Of a stretch of DNA of 64,000 nt, positions 32,751 through 41,080 are shown piece after piece. Position numbers and translations under genes: made by a program. The stretch is from an uncultured Alphaproteobacteria bacterium (GTDB lineage: Bacteria; Pseudomonadota; Alphaproteobacteria; Rhizobiales; Aestuariivirgaceae). The notes under the pieces were generated by a model. The model saw nothing but the letters and a program-made list of their open reading frames with translations. It made no database searches and had not been told where the DNA came from. The stretch is from positions 1-64,000 of the forward strand of contig CAMFKI010000015.1 of assembly GCA_945957365.1 (NCBI GenBank), given 5' to 3'. Numbering within the stretch: the first letter of the stretch is position 1; each line of letters opens with the position of its first letter.

Positions 32751-33143
32751 ATGGCCACCAGCGTCAAACAACTGATCGAGGCCGCCAATGCCGCAGTGCC
32801 CCGCATCTCGCCCGCCGAAGCGCGTGAGCTGATCGCCCGGGGCGCCCTGGTGATCGATGTGCGCGATGCCCCCGAGGTCGAGAAGTCGGGAAAGATCGAA
32901 GGTGCGGTCCATGTCTCCCGCGGCATGCTGGAGTTCCGCGCCGATCCGCAATCGCCCTATCACGACAAGAAGTTCGATCCGGCGCGGCCGGTCATCGTCT
33001 ACTGCGCCTCGGGCGGCCGCTCGGCCCTTTCGGGCAAGACGCTGCAGGACCTGGGCTACGACAAGGTGTTCAACCTCGGCGGCTTCATGGACTGGGTCGA
33101 GGCCGGCGGCGACATCGAAAAGCCCATCGAGCCCGGCCTCTAG
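32751..33143 (+). CDS. Rhodanese-like domain protein
   Basis: 130 residues, single rhodanese fold. Active-site loop is present with Cys in IVYCASGGRSALSG, plus the CH2A/CH2B-like ALVIDVRDAPEVEKSGKIEG and the end FNLGGFMDWVEAGG. It would move sulfane sulfur, cytoplasmic since no signal peptide is seen. Transcribed toward the converging creA-like gene. Confidence 0.9.
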   Translation: MATSVKQLIEAANAAVPRISPAEARELIARGALVIDVRDAPEVEKSGKIEGAVHVSRGMLEFRADPQSPYHDKKFDPARPVIVYCASGGRSALSGKTLQDLGYDKVFNLGGFMDWVEAGGDIEKPIEPGL

Positions 33144-33152
33144 GGTTTCCGC

Positions 33153-33677
33153 CTACTTGTTCACGAAGTCACCGCATTGCGGCGCCTGTTCCGTGCCCCA
33201 CGGCATCAGCGGCACGGTGGAGGTCGAGTTCTGCGGCGAGCCCTCGATCAGGCGGTCGGTGTAGGAAAGATAGACCAGCACGTTGCGCTTGGCATCGCAG
33301 CCGCGCACGATCTGCATCTTCTTCCAGAACAGCGAGCGGCGCTCACGGTAGATATCGTCGCCCTGCGAGAATTTCGCGGTGATCTTGATCGGTCCCACCT
33401 GGCGGCAGGCGATCGAGGTGACGGAGCTTTCGTCGGCAAATCCGGCCCAGCCCTTCCAGCCGCCCACCTTGGGGATGGTGAAATAACAGGCAACGCCCTG
33501 CACGAGCGGATCGTCGATCACATAGGTGTCGAGTGTCGCGTCGGGCGACAGCATCCGCCACACGGTGGTCTTCTGGAAAATCAGCTGCGGGTCATCCGCC
33601 AGCTGCTGGGCCAGGGCCGGAACCGCCATGCCCAGGACCAGGAGAATGGCTGCAAGATATTGAAATATGCGCGTCAT
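33153..33677 (-). CDS. creA: CreA family exported protein
   Basis: 174 residues. Signal peptide MTRIFQYLAAILLVLGMAVP, then the CreA signature: VQGVACYFTIPKVGGWKGW, SVTSIACRQVGPIKI and FWKKMQIVRGCDAKRNVLVY, and a YLSYTDRLIEGSPQNSTS ending. CreA proteins are widespread in Proteobacteria as periplasmic proteins of unclear function. The start at 33677 is the only one with a signal peptide. Confidence 0.88.
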   Translation of the reverse strand: MTRIFQYLAAILLVLGMAVPALAQQLADDPQLIFQKTTVWRMLSPDATLDTYVIDDPLVQGVACYFTIPKVGGWKGWAGFADESSVTSIACRQVGPIKITAKFSQGDDIYRERRSLFWKKMQIVRGCDAKRNVLVYLSYTDRLIEGSPQNSTSTVPLMPWGTEQAPQCGDFVNK

Positions 33678-33727
33678 TGGACCCTCCGAACCATCGAAAT
33701 CCTTAAGTAGGAAGGAAATCCACAATT

Positions 33728-34906
33728 TCAAGAGGCCGAATTCAGCGCCTTGAAGCCTTCCGCCAGGTCGGCCTTGAGATCGTCGGGGTTCTCCAGTCCG
33801 ATGTGGAAGCGCAGCGAATAGCCCTCCGGCTGCCAGCGCGTCGCGGTGCGATGCGGCTTGAACGGCACCACCAGGCTCTCGAATCCGCCCCAGCTGTAGC
33901 CCATGCCGAACAGCGTGAGCCGATCGAGGAACGCCGCCGTCGCCTGCTCCGAACAGGGCTTCAGCACCACCGAGAACAGGCCGCTGGCGCCGCGGAAATC
34001 GCGCTTCCACAATTCATGGCCCGGCGCGTTGGTGAGGGCAGGGTAGAGCACCGTATCGACCTCCGCCCGGCCGCGCAGCCACTCGGCCACGTTCATGGCG
34101 TTCTTCATGTGGCGCTCGAGGCGGACGTCCAGCGTGTGGATGCCGCGGAGCGTCAGGTACATGTCGTCGGGCCCGGCGAACTGGCCCATCTGCTCATAGG
34201 CCTCGCGGAACGGCTCCCAGCTGTCCTTCGCGCAGGTCACGGTGCCCATCATCGCATCGGAATGGCCGACGAGATATTTCGTCGCCGCCTGAATCGAAAT
34301 GTCAGCTCCGTGCTCGAAGGCCTTGAAATAATGGCCGGCACCCCAGGTGTTGTCGACGAACAGCAGGGCGCCCGCCCGGTGCACGGCCTCGGCCATCGCC
34401 GGAATGTCCTGCACCTCCATGGTCTGCGAGCCGGGGCTTTCGGCATAGACCACGCGGGTATTGGGGCGCATGAGGGCGGCGATGCCACGGCCCGCCAGCG
34501 GGTCGTAATAGGTGGTCTCGACGCCGAGCCCTTTCAAAAGCCCGTCGCAGAACTGGCGCGCCGGCTGGTAGACGGTGTCGACCATCAGCAGGTGGTCGCC
34601 TGCCTTGAGGAAGGAAAGCAGCGCCGTCGAAATCGCGGCGAGGCCCGAGGGCAGCATCTTGGCGTTGTGCCCGCCCTCGACCAGCGCCACGGCCTCTTCC
34701 ACCGCCCGCGACGTCGGGGTGCCGCGCCGGCCATAGACATAGGTCTGCGTGCGGTCCTTCAGGGCCGTGGTGTCCGCGAACAGCACCGTCGAGCCGTGGT
34801 AGACCGCCGGGTTGACGAAGCCATGCTCGGCATAGTCGCGGCCGGCCGCCACGAGTCGGGTTTCGGGGGAGAGGGCGGAAAGATCGGGTTTGGTTTTCGA
34901 CATCAT
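33728..34906 (-). CDS. metC: Cystathionine beta-lyase (PLP-dependent)
   Basis: 392 residues. Cleaves cystathionine to homocysteine, pyruvate and ammonia for methionine synthesis. Cys/Met-metabolism fold markers: YGRRGTPTSRAVEEAVALVE, SGLAAISTALLSFLKAGD, the PLP lysine in QAATKYLVGHSD, and FGMGYSWGGFESL near the end, as in the alphaproteobacterial MetC group. A SAM-II riboswitch was looked for upstream and not found. The divergent small membrane gene begins 75 bp away. Confidence 0.9.
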   Translation of the reverse strand: MMSKTKPDLSALSPETRLVAAGRDYAEHGFVNPAVYHGSTVLFADTTALKDRTQTYVYGRRGTPTSRAVEEAVALVEGGHNAKMLPSGLAAISTALLSFLKAGDHLLMVDTVYQPARQFCDGLLKGLGVETTYYDPLAGRGIAALMRPNTRVVYAESPGSQTMEVQDIPAMAEAVHRAGALLFVDNTWGAGHYFKAFEHGADISIQAATKYLVGHSDAMMGTVTCAKDSWEPFREAYEQMGQFAGPDDMYLTLRGIHTLDVRLERHMKNAMNVAEWLRGRAEVDTVLYPALTNAPGHELWKRDFRGASGLFSVVLKPCSEQATAAFLDRLTLFGMGYSWGGFESLVVPFKPHRTATRWQPEGYSLRFHIGLENPDDLKADLAEGFKALNSAS

Positions 34907-34981
34907 GCCACGCCAGTGTTAGGCTTGTCGGGCTAGCATGCGGGGCCGCGAGGGGGAACCCCCGGCCATTGAAGGGGTCCT

Positions 34982-35200
34982 ATGTCGCCGCTCGCCACTG
35001 TCATCATGAGGGTCCTGCACTGGGGCGTGCTGGCCATCGCCGGCTTCCTGGTCGCCGTCCTCTTCATCGAGGGCTGGAAGCATGGCTGGGACCTCCGTGC
35101 CCTCAATCCGGGTTTCATGACGGTGGTGGCGCTCCTCGCCGCGGGGGCATTGTGGCTGGCCCGTTCCATCCGCCGGGAACTCGCCAAGCACGGGTCTTGA
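34982..35200 (+). CDS. Small membrane protein (72 aa)
   Basis: Two hydrophobic helices: [21 protein letters not shown] and [19 protein letters not shown], with a basic C-terminus (RRELAKHGS). No family recognised. It precedes gatB by 49 bp on the same strand and may share its transcript. Confidence 0.6.
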   Translation: MSPLATVIMRVLHWGVLAIAGFLVAVLFIEGWKHGWDLRALNPGFMTVVALLAAGALWLARSIRRELAKHGS

Positions 35201-35249
35201 ACCCTCGGCCCCGAGTGGCTACCAAGGCGCCAATCCTGAGGTGAGAAGC

Positions 35250-36728
35250 ATGTTGGAATCCGCAAAGCGCGTGGCCGAGAAGAAGGACTGGATCAAGGGA
35301 GCGACCGGGGACTGGGAAATCGTCCTCGGCCTCGAGGTCCATGCCCAGGTGCTGGCCAGGTCCAAGCTATTCTCCGGCGCCTCGGCCGAATTCGGCGGCG
35401 CGCCCAACGACCACGTCTCGCTGGTCGATGCCGCCATGCCGGGCATGCTGCCGGTCATCAACGAATTCTGCGTCGAGCAGGCGGTGCGCACGGGGCTGGG
35501 CCTCAAGGCCCAGATCAACAAGCGCTCGGTGTTCGACCGCAAGAACTATTTCTACCCCGACCTGCCGCAGGGCTACCAGATCTCGCAGTACAAGCAGCCG
35601 GTGGTTGGCGAGGGCTCGGTGCACCTCGACGTCGACGGCCGCGCCGTCGAGGTCGGCATCGAGCGCCTGCATCTGGAGCAGGACGCCGGCAAGTCGCTGC
35701 ACGACCAGCACCCCAACATGAGCTTCGTCGACCTCAACCGCTCCGGCTGCGCGCTGATGGAAATCGTGTCCAAGCCCGACCTGCGCTCGGCCGACGAGGC
35801 CAAGGCCTATGTGACGAAGCTGCGCCAGATCATGCGCTACCTCGGCACCTGCGACGGCAACATGGAGCAGGGGTCGCTGCGCGCCGATGTCAACGTCTCG
35901 GTGCGGCGTCCGGGGGCCGAGTTCGGAACCCGCTGCGAGATCAAGAACGTGAACTCGATCCGCTTCATGGGCCAGGCCATCGAATACGAGGCCCGCCGCC
36001 AGATCGGCATTCTCGAGGACGGCGGCAGCATCGACCAGGAAACCCGCCTGTTCGACGCGCGGAAGGGCGAGACCCGTTCCATGCGGTCGAAGGAAGAGGC
36101 GCATGACTACCGCTACTTCCCCGATCCCGACCTGCTGCCGCTGGAAATCGACGATGCCTTCATCGGCCACATCAAGGCGGCTCTCCCGGAACTGCCGGAC
36201 GAGAAGATCGCCCGCTTCATGACGGACTATGGGCTGACCGCCTATGACGCCCAGGTGCTGACCGCCGAGCGCGCCTCTGCCGACTTTTTCGAGCAGGTGG
36301 CCCGGGGCCGGGACGGCAAGGCCGCCGCAAACTGGGTCATCAACGAGCTTTTCGGGCGCCTCAACAAGGAGGGCAAAACCGTTGAAACCACACCGGTTTC
36401 CGCCGCCCAGCTGGGTCAGATCGTCGACCTGATCGCCGCCGGCACCATTTCCGGCAAGATCGCCAAGGACGTGTTCGAGATCGTCTGGACCGAGGGCGGC
36501 TCGCCCGCCGAGATCGTCGAAGCCCGCGGCATGAAGCAGGTGACCGACACCGGGGCCATCGAGAAGGCGGTGGACGAGATCATCGCCGCCAACCCGGACA
36601 AGGTGGAGCAGGTCAAGGCCAAGCCCACCATGCTGGGCTGGTTCGTCGGCCAGGTCATGAAGACCACCGGCGGCAAGGCCAATCCGCAGTCTGTCAGCGA
36701 CCTGCTGAAGGCCAAGCTGGGGATTTGA
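35250..36728 (+). CDS. gatB: Aspartyl/glutamyl-tRNA amidotransferase subunit B
   Basis: 492 residues, full length. With GatA and GatC it converts Glu-tRNA(Gln) or Asp-tRNA(Asn) to the amide form. GatB markers: [54 protein letters not shown] [15 protein letters not shown], and the C-terminal YqeY-like tail ([20 protein letters not shown]). The ATG at 35250 is taken over a GTG at 35241. gatA and gatC are not in the window. Confidence 0.95.
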   Translation: MLESAKRVAEKKDWIKGATGDWEIVLGLEVHAQVLARSKLFSGASAEFGGAPNDHVSLVDAAMPGMLPVINEFCVEQAVRTGLGLKAQINKRSVFDRKNYFYPDLPQGYQISQYKQPVVGEGSVHLDVDGRAVEVGIERLHLEQDAGKSLHDQHPNMSFVDLNRSGCALMEIVSKPDLRSADEAKAYVTKLRQIMRYLGTCDGNMEQGSLRADVNVSVRRPGAEFGTRCEIKNVNSIRFMGQAIEYEARRQIGILEDGGSIDQETRLFDARKGETRSMRSKEEAHDYRYFPDPDLLPLEIDDAFIGHIKAALPELPDEKIARFMTDYGLTAYDAQVLTAERASADFFEQVARGRDGKAAANWVINELFGRLNKEGKTVETTPVSAAQLGQIVDLIAAGTISGKIAKDVFEIVWTEGGSPAEIVEARGMKQVTDTGAIEKAVDEIIAANPDKVEQVKAKPTMLGWFVGQVMKTTGGKANPQSVSDLLKAKLGI

Positions 36729-37086
36729 CGGTTTGGCCGGGCGGGGCACGCCATCCCCTCCCGCCGTCACCCTCCCTCCATCCCCCTCCCGCCGTCACCC
36801 CGGCGAAGGCCGGGGCCCAGCCTCGGACGGCTGCCACTTGGCACTAAAGCGGGATCCCGGCCATCGTCGGGATGATGCCATTATATAAAACAATTTCAAT
36901 ATCTTGCTGGAATGACCTAGAGTCAATTCTCAACGCCATCCGCCGCCCGGGGTTGGTGTATCCACCTGTTTTCGCCGCCATTTTTGCTTTTTCAGTCAGT
37001 GGTTTAGTTTCGGTTTTCCTTTCGGAATATTCTCCGCTATAGTCCGTACCCGGAGTTTTATTGCGTAGGGGCCGGGAGGGGTTTAG
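36729..37086. other. Intergenic region with repeats upstream of the GST fusion gene
   Basis: 358 bp. The first 90 bases hold repeats (see next entry). The rest, about 36870-37060, is AT-rich by local standards and probably carries the promoter and leader of the next gene, which has GGGAGGGG before its ATG. No gene is supported. Confidence 0.5.
36753..36815. repeat. Tandem 20-bp repeat ending in a CCCCGGC/GCCGGGG palindrome
   Basis: ATCCCC(C)TCCCGCCGTCACCC occurs at 36753-36772 and again at 36780-36800, the second running into CCCCGGC-GAAG-GCCGGGG (36798-36815), a 7-bp hairpin. Such CACCCCGGCGAAGGCCGGGG units are common palindromic intergenic repeats in Alphaproteobacteria, here just downstream of gatB. 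Confidence 0.65.
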
Positions 37087-37869
37087 ATGGCGAAGACAGC
37101 CAAGAAGGCTGCGAAGAAGCCTGAGGTGAAGAAGGCGGCGGCGAAGAAGCCGCTGGCCAAGGCCAAGCCGATGCCGGCCAAGAAAGTGGCGGCCAAGAAG
37201 CCTGCCGCGGCCGCCGCGCCGCAGTCGGGCCCGGTCAACAAGGAGCGCTTCACGCTCTACGGCATGCTGGGCTCGGGTCCCACCTACACCGTCGGGCTGA
37301 TGCTCTCGCTGGCGAAATATCCCTTCTCCTACTTCCACGTGAACCTGCGCGAGGGCCAGCACAAGCAGCCCGATTACCTGGTCAAGAACCGCTACGGGCA
37401 GGTTCCGGCACTGCGCGACGGGCAGGTCTATTACGTCCAGTCGGCGGCCATCCTGCAGCACCTCGCGGATGAGTTGAAGAAGTTCGACGGCAAGACCGAG
37501 GTCGAGAAGAACCGCATCCGCGAATGGCTGTTCTGGCAGTGGGACAAGCTGGCCGTGCCGGTGTTCCGGCTGCGCGCTAGGGCCCGCGGCATCCGCCAGT
37601 TCGGCGACGAGGTGCGCATCATGTACGACACCGAGGCCAAGGCGGCGCTCGCCGTTCTCGAGAACGAGCTCGCGAAGTCGGAGTGGATCGCCACCAGGCG
37701 CCCGACCATTGCCGATGTCGGCGTCTATGGCGTGCTGCGCTACATTGCGGAAGCCAACATCGACATCACGCCCTATCCCAACGTCTCCGCGTGGAAGAAA
37801 CGCTTTGAGGCGCTTCCCGGCTTTGGTACACCGGAACAGATCCTGCCGATGGAGAGCAGGCTTCTCTGA
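37087..37869 (+). CDS. Glutathione S-transferase with lysine/alanine-rich histone-H1-like N-terminus
   Basis: 260 residues. The first ~45 are almost only Lys, Ala, Pro and Val (AKTAKKAAKKPEVKK and so on), like bacterial histone-H1-type tails. From about residue 50 a GST fold starts: RFTLYGMLGSGPTYTVGLML, YGQVPALRDGQVYYVQSAAI (cis-Pro and glutathione site) and a C-terminal helical domain with WIATRRPTIADVGVYGVLRY. Typical GSTs have no such tail. A role near DNA or the nucleoid, or simply an adhesive tail, is inference. Full length and intact. Confidence 0.85.
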   Translation: MAKTAKKAAKKPEVKKAAAKKPLAKAKPMPAKKVAAKKPAAAAAPQSGPVNKERFTLYGMLGSGPTYTVGLMLSLAKYPFSYFHVNLREGQHKQPDYLVKNRYGQVPALRDGQVYYVQSAAILQHLADELKKFDGKTEVEKNRIREWLFWQWDKLAVPVFRLRARARGIRQFGDEVRIMYDTEAKAALAVLENELAKSEWIATRRPTIADVGVYGVLRYIAEANIDITPYPNVSAWKKRFEALPGFGTPEQILPMESRLL

Positions 37870-37889
37870 TTGCGATACTGGAGTAGCTT

Positions 37890-38894
37890 TTGGACCAGCC
37901 GGTAGACAGTCCGTCCCAGACGCCGCTGCCGCCGGAAGAAGAGCCTCTCCGCAAGAAGCGGAAACCGTCCGGCAGGCTGGAATGCAGGCTCGGCCTTCTG
38001 CTGGGCCTTGCGGGGCTCGCCGCTTCGCGGCTCGGCCAGCTGTGGATCGCCTTCGACGTCTTCGCCCATTTCACGCTGCAGTTCGCGGTCATGACGCTGG
38101 GCTTCCTCATCGGCTGCCTGATGCCGCGCGGCAAGCTACTCGCCGCCGTCGTTGTGATGGTGCTGGGCCTTCTCGCCATCGGCAGCTGGCCGCACCTGGC
38201 GAGCCGGCAGACCCATGTTCTGGGCGAGGTGCAGGCGGGCGAGCGGGCGCTGAAGGTGGCGAGCTTCAACACCCTGTGGGTCAACCAGGATGCCGAGGCG
38301 GTGCGCGCCGAGATCGAGCGCATCGACGCCGATGTCATCACCCTGATCGAAATGGGCCCGAACAAGCGGCGCATTCTCGACGACCTGAAGCAGCGCTATC
38401 CCTACCAGTTCCATTGCTATGACGTGGACTACTGCAATTCGGTGATGCTCTCGAAGCTGCCCTTCGCCGACACGGAGTCGCGCGGCAAGTGGGCGGGCCC
38501 GGCCTACATTCGCGTCAAGCTGGGTCCGGAGGCGGGCGGGCTCACGATCTTCGGCATCCACACCATCCGTTTCCCGCATTCGCAGGCGCAGTTCCGCGAG
38601 GTTTCGGAAATCTCGGACGTGATCGAGCACACGGCCGGCCCCAGGCTGGTGATGGGCGATTTCAACGCCACACCCTTTTCGCGCATTCTCGAAGTGCTGC
38701 AGGACAAGGCCAATCTGACCAGGCTCACCAACCTGCCGACATGGCCCTCAGAGCTCGGCCTCCCGCAGATCGCAATCGACCACATCTTCGTGTCGCCCGG
38801 CATTCGCCAGCTCGAGGCCGAGCAGATCGGCGAGCCGGCCGGCTCCGATCACTATCCCGTGGCGCTCCGCATCGCCGTGCCGCTGACGCCCTGA
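37890..38894 (+). CDS. Endonuclease/exonuclease/phosphatase family membrane protein
   Basis: 334 residues. A basic, Pro-rich start and two or three membrane helices (LGLLLGLAGLAASRLG; HFTLQFAVMTLGFLIGCLM; LLAAVVVMVLGLLAIG) precede an EEP fold from about residue 115: VASFNTLWVNQ, DADVITLIEMGP, FGIHTIRFPHSQAQF, VMGDFNATPFS and DHIFVSPGI followed by GSDHYPVALRI. Catalytic Asn, Glu, His and Asp are all visible. It would cleave phosphodiester or phosphomonoester bonds, substrate unknown. The start is TTG at 37890. Confidence 0.8.
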   Translation: MDQPVDSPSQTPLPPEEEPLRKKRKPSGRLECRLGLLLGLAGLAASRLGQLWIAFDVFAHFTLQFAVMTLGFLIGCLMPRGKLLAAVVVMVLGLLAIGSWPHLASRQTHVLGEVQAGERALKVASFNTLWVNQDAEAVRAEIERIDADVITLIEMGPNKRRILDDLKQRYPYQFHCYDVDYCNSVMLSKLPFADTESRGKWAGPAYIRVKLGPEAGGLTIFGIHTIRFPHSQAQFREVSEISDVIEHTAGPRLVMGDFNATPFSRILEVLQDKANLTRLTNLPTWPSELGLPQIAIDHIFVSPGIRQLEAEQIGEPAGSDHYPVALRIAVPLTP

Positions 38895-38905
38895 CGGCAA
38901 GCAAA

Positions 38906-38925
38906 AGGGCCGGAAAACCGGCCCT
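38906..38925. terminator. Hairpin terminator
   Basis: AGGGCCGG-AAAA-CCGGCCCT, an 8-bp perfect stem, 12 bp after the EEP gene and before the converging exported-protein gene. Confidence 0.75.
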
Positions 38926-38950
38926 CGGAGGTCGTGAACGGTGTCGCGCT

Positions 38951-39232
38951 TCAGTAATCGAGCTTGTTGTCGTCCAAGGCGGAGCCCGTCTGGGAATTGG
39001 TCAGGTTGAAGATCCGGCTGTCGAACTGCTTCTTGTCGAGGTTCCGGTTGTAGACCTCAGACTGATAGATATCGACCTGCGCGTTGAACTTGCTCTGCTC
39101 GCTGTCGAGCGGCGGTGCGGAATCATTGCCCAGGGCATAGTCCTGGCCCATGGGGATGAAATTCTGGTCGGCCAGCGCCGGCATGGCGGAGATGGCGAGG
39201 ACCGCAGCTGCGGCAAACAGGGAATAACGCAT
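38951..39232 (-). CDS. Small exported protein
   Basis: 93 residues. Signal peptide MRYSLFAAAAVLAISAMPAL then a polar mature part (NFIPMGQDYALGNDSAPPL, DSEQSKFNAQVDIYQSEVYN, KKQFDSRIFNL). No cysteine and no known motif. An ATG 12 bp upstream (39244) is an alternative start. Confidence 0.65.
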   Translation of the reverse strand: MRYSLFAAAAVLAISAMPALADQNFIPMGQDYALGNDSAPPLDSEQSKFNAQVDIYQSEVYNRNLDKKQFDSRIFNLTNSQTGSALDDNKLDY

Positions 39233-39411
39233 AGTCAGCTCCATTCGCCCGAGATCATAACCCAAGCCCGGTTGAAAAGCATCTACAATCCGCGACGCCA
39301 AAGGACAACCTTTTCAAGAGGCTGGAGGGCCTGCAGATTGGGCGGCTGGCGGCTGGATGCCGGGCCCGCTGCAGTCTATGATGGCAGCAACGCGAAAGGA
39401 ATCCGCACATC

Positions 39412-39618
39412 ATGGCATTCGAGCAACTCAAGGCGCAGATCGGCATCCTGCTGGGCGAAATGAACGACCAGCCCGAGGACCTGCACGAGCTCTACCAGCA
39501 GGTTCACCAGGAACTGAACCAGATGCGCGCCACGGGAATGGACCTTCCGGCCGACCTCGTCGAACTGGAACAGCGCCTGCTGGCCGAATTTCCGGTGGCG
39601 CCGGCGCCCAAAGCCTGA
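39412..39618 (+). CDS. Small helical protein of unknown function (68 aa)
   Basis: MAFEQLKAQIGILLGEMNDQ, then LHELYQQVHQELNQMRATGM and VELEQRLLAEFP: amphipathic helices, soluble, no cysteine. A moderately conserved-looking Rhizobiales-type small protein. It ends 60 bp before tRNA-Ser. Confidence 0.6.
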   Translation: MAFEQLKAQIGILLGEMNDQPEDLHELYQQVHQELNQMRATGMDLPADLVELEQRLLAEFPVAPAPKA

Positions 39619-39677
39619 GGGCGACATCCACGGCAGGCTTGCATCCCCCCTCAAATCACGGCAAAAGCCCCCCAGCA

Positions 39678-39770
39678 GGAGACGTGGCCGAGAGGCTGAA
39701 GGCAACGGTTTGCTAAATCGTCATACGCTTTCAAGGCGTATCGAGGGTTCGAATCCCTCCGTCTCCGCCA
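39678..39770 (+). tRNA. tRNA-Ser (anticodon GCU)
   Basis: Acceptor GGAGACG / CGTCTCC, anticodon loop TTGCTAA with GCT, long variable arm typical of tRNA-Ser (ATACGCTTTCAAGGCGTAT), T loop TTCGAAT, discriminator G and encoded CCA, followed by TTTTT. Confidence 0.95.
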
Positions 39771-39934
39771 TTTTTCCGACCGAGATATTGAATTGGCGGC
39801 CAGATTCTAGTTGGACGCGCTGTCGTGTCCAGCCAGTCTGGAAACCGCGACGATGCCTGGAATACGCCAGCGGCCGGGAAAATGTCCCGACCGCCGGTTC
39901 TCATCCATGTCTAGAGCGGGATAACCCGTTCTGC

Positions 39935-40147
39935 CTAGCTCGGCAGCTTCGAGTCACGCTCGTAACGCGTGAGCGGGAAGCGCGCTTCCTCGTTCATCAT
40001 GTTCTGCGACGTCGCACCGTTTGACACCGTCACACCAGCAGACGGCGTATCGAAGGTCCCGAGGGGACCCGCCGCATCGCGGCTGGAGGCAAAGGCGGTG
40101 GACGACAGCGCACCCAGTGCGAGCAAAGCGATTGCGAACTTCTTCAT
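39935..40147 (-). CDS. Small exported protein (70 aa)
   Basis: Signal peptide MKKFAIALLALGALSSTAFA, mature part about 50 residues: GPLGTFDTPSAGVTVSNGAT then NEEARFPLTRYERDSKLP. GGAGA-like site upstream. Function unknown, single transcription unit. Confidence 0.65.
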   Translation of the reverse strand: MKKFAIALLALGALSSTAFASSRDAAGPLGTFDTPSAGVTVSNGATSQNMMNEEARFPLTRYERDSKLPS

Positions 40148-40549
40148 GAGAAATCTCCTTCTTGTGTCTGTTTGGAACCGTCGGTCGGCGTTCCCAATGA
40201 CTTCAATTTAGTGATCTTCCATGCCAAGTCGAAACAAGCCGAGTGACGCTGTCGGCAAAACGAAATCTTGTGAGATCAGATACTTACCGTTGTTCCGGGA
40301 GGAAGCATCACATCTGCATCACGGCCGAGAAGACCTGCACACAAGGGCGTGAAGGCGTGAAACTATTTCTGGGCTGAATGCCGCGTCATTGGCGCGCTTT
40401 GCGCGCAGGTACAGGCAAGCGCGTCAATGCGGCGGACTCCGCCTCTGCTTGTCAGTCAGTCATTATCTTGAATTCTCATTTGCAGAGGCGATTGCGCGGC
40501 AGGGGCTTCGTTCTTACAACGGTTGCGGTGGAGAGGGGGGCCTGACGAC
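40148..40549. other. Intergenic region between divergent small exported-protein genes
   Basis: 402 bp. AT-richer than the surroundings near 40200-40290. A short hairpin GCGCGC-TTT-GCGCGC lies at about 40391-40405. No gene or RNA that I can support. It must hold promoters for both neighbours. Confidence 0.45.
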
Positions 40550-40945
40550 ATGCGGCGCTTCATATTGTGGGTCTGCTTGTTGTTCGCCGGCACGAACCAA
40601 GTTCTTGCTGCCGACGATCTCGTGCAACAAGCATTCCAGGATGGCTCCCGGTATCTGGAGAGCAAAGGCTTTGGGCCGGTCGAAGCGAAGAACGTAACTT
40701 ACTTCTCCCTTCTCATTCTCGCCTTCACCAATTGCGAACCGAGTAAGGACTGGAATTCGAAAGTGGTTGATGTTGGCTCGAAGCTGATGGATCGGGCAGC
40801 AATGCCGTCACAGGCGTTCACGAAGGCCTCGGATGAGGTGGCAAAATGGATGGCAGAGAGAGACTTGGAGCCGAGTTTCGGGGGAGAAAGGCTCCTCGCC
40901 TTCTGCCGGGACGCAGAGAAGATGTTTTCGGCAGTTCCCGACTGA
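40550..40945 (+). CDS. Exported protein of unknown function (131 aa)
   Basis: Signal peptide (MRRFILWVCLLFAGTNQVLA), then a soluble helical domain: LVQQAFQDGSRYLESKGFG, FTNCEPSKDW and LLAFCRDAEKMF, with two cysteines placed to pair. GC content is lower than that of the neighbours. No family recognised. Confidence 0.6.
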   Translation: MRRFILWVCLLFAGTNQVLAADDLVQQAFQDGSRYLESKGFGPVEAKNVTYFSLLILAFTNCEPSKDWNSKVVDVGSKLMDRAAMPSQAFTKASDEVAKWMAERDLEPSFGGERLLAFCRDAEKMFSAVPD

Positions 40946-41080
40946 TTCAACCATCGCGAATAGTCACCGGGCCAGCGCTGCTCGCCATTGCCGGAGCCGC
41001 TCACGGTGATGGTGTTGGTGATGCTAAGGGAAGTGCTGTCCCCCGCTTGCTTTACACCTGCGGAACCTGAGGAAGTGTTG

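Noticed and set aside
34907..34981. SAM-II riboswitch before metC
   Set aside because: The 75-bp gap is too short and lacks the conserved pseudoknot sequence.
36844..37461. 205-codon minus-strand frame over the GST promoter
   Set aside because: It is mostly antisense to the lysine-rich tail and GST; no start signal or motif.
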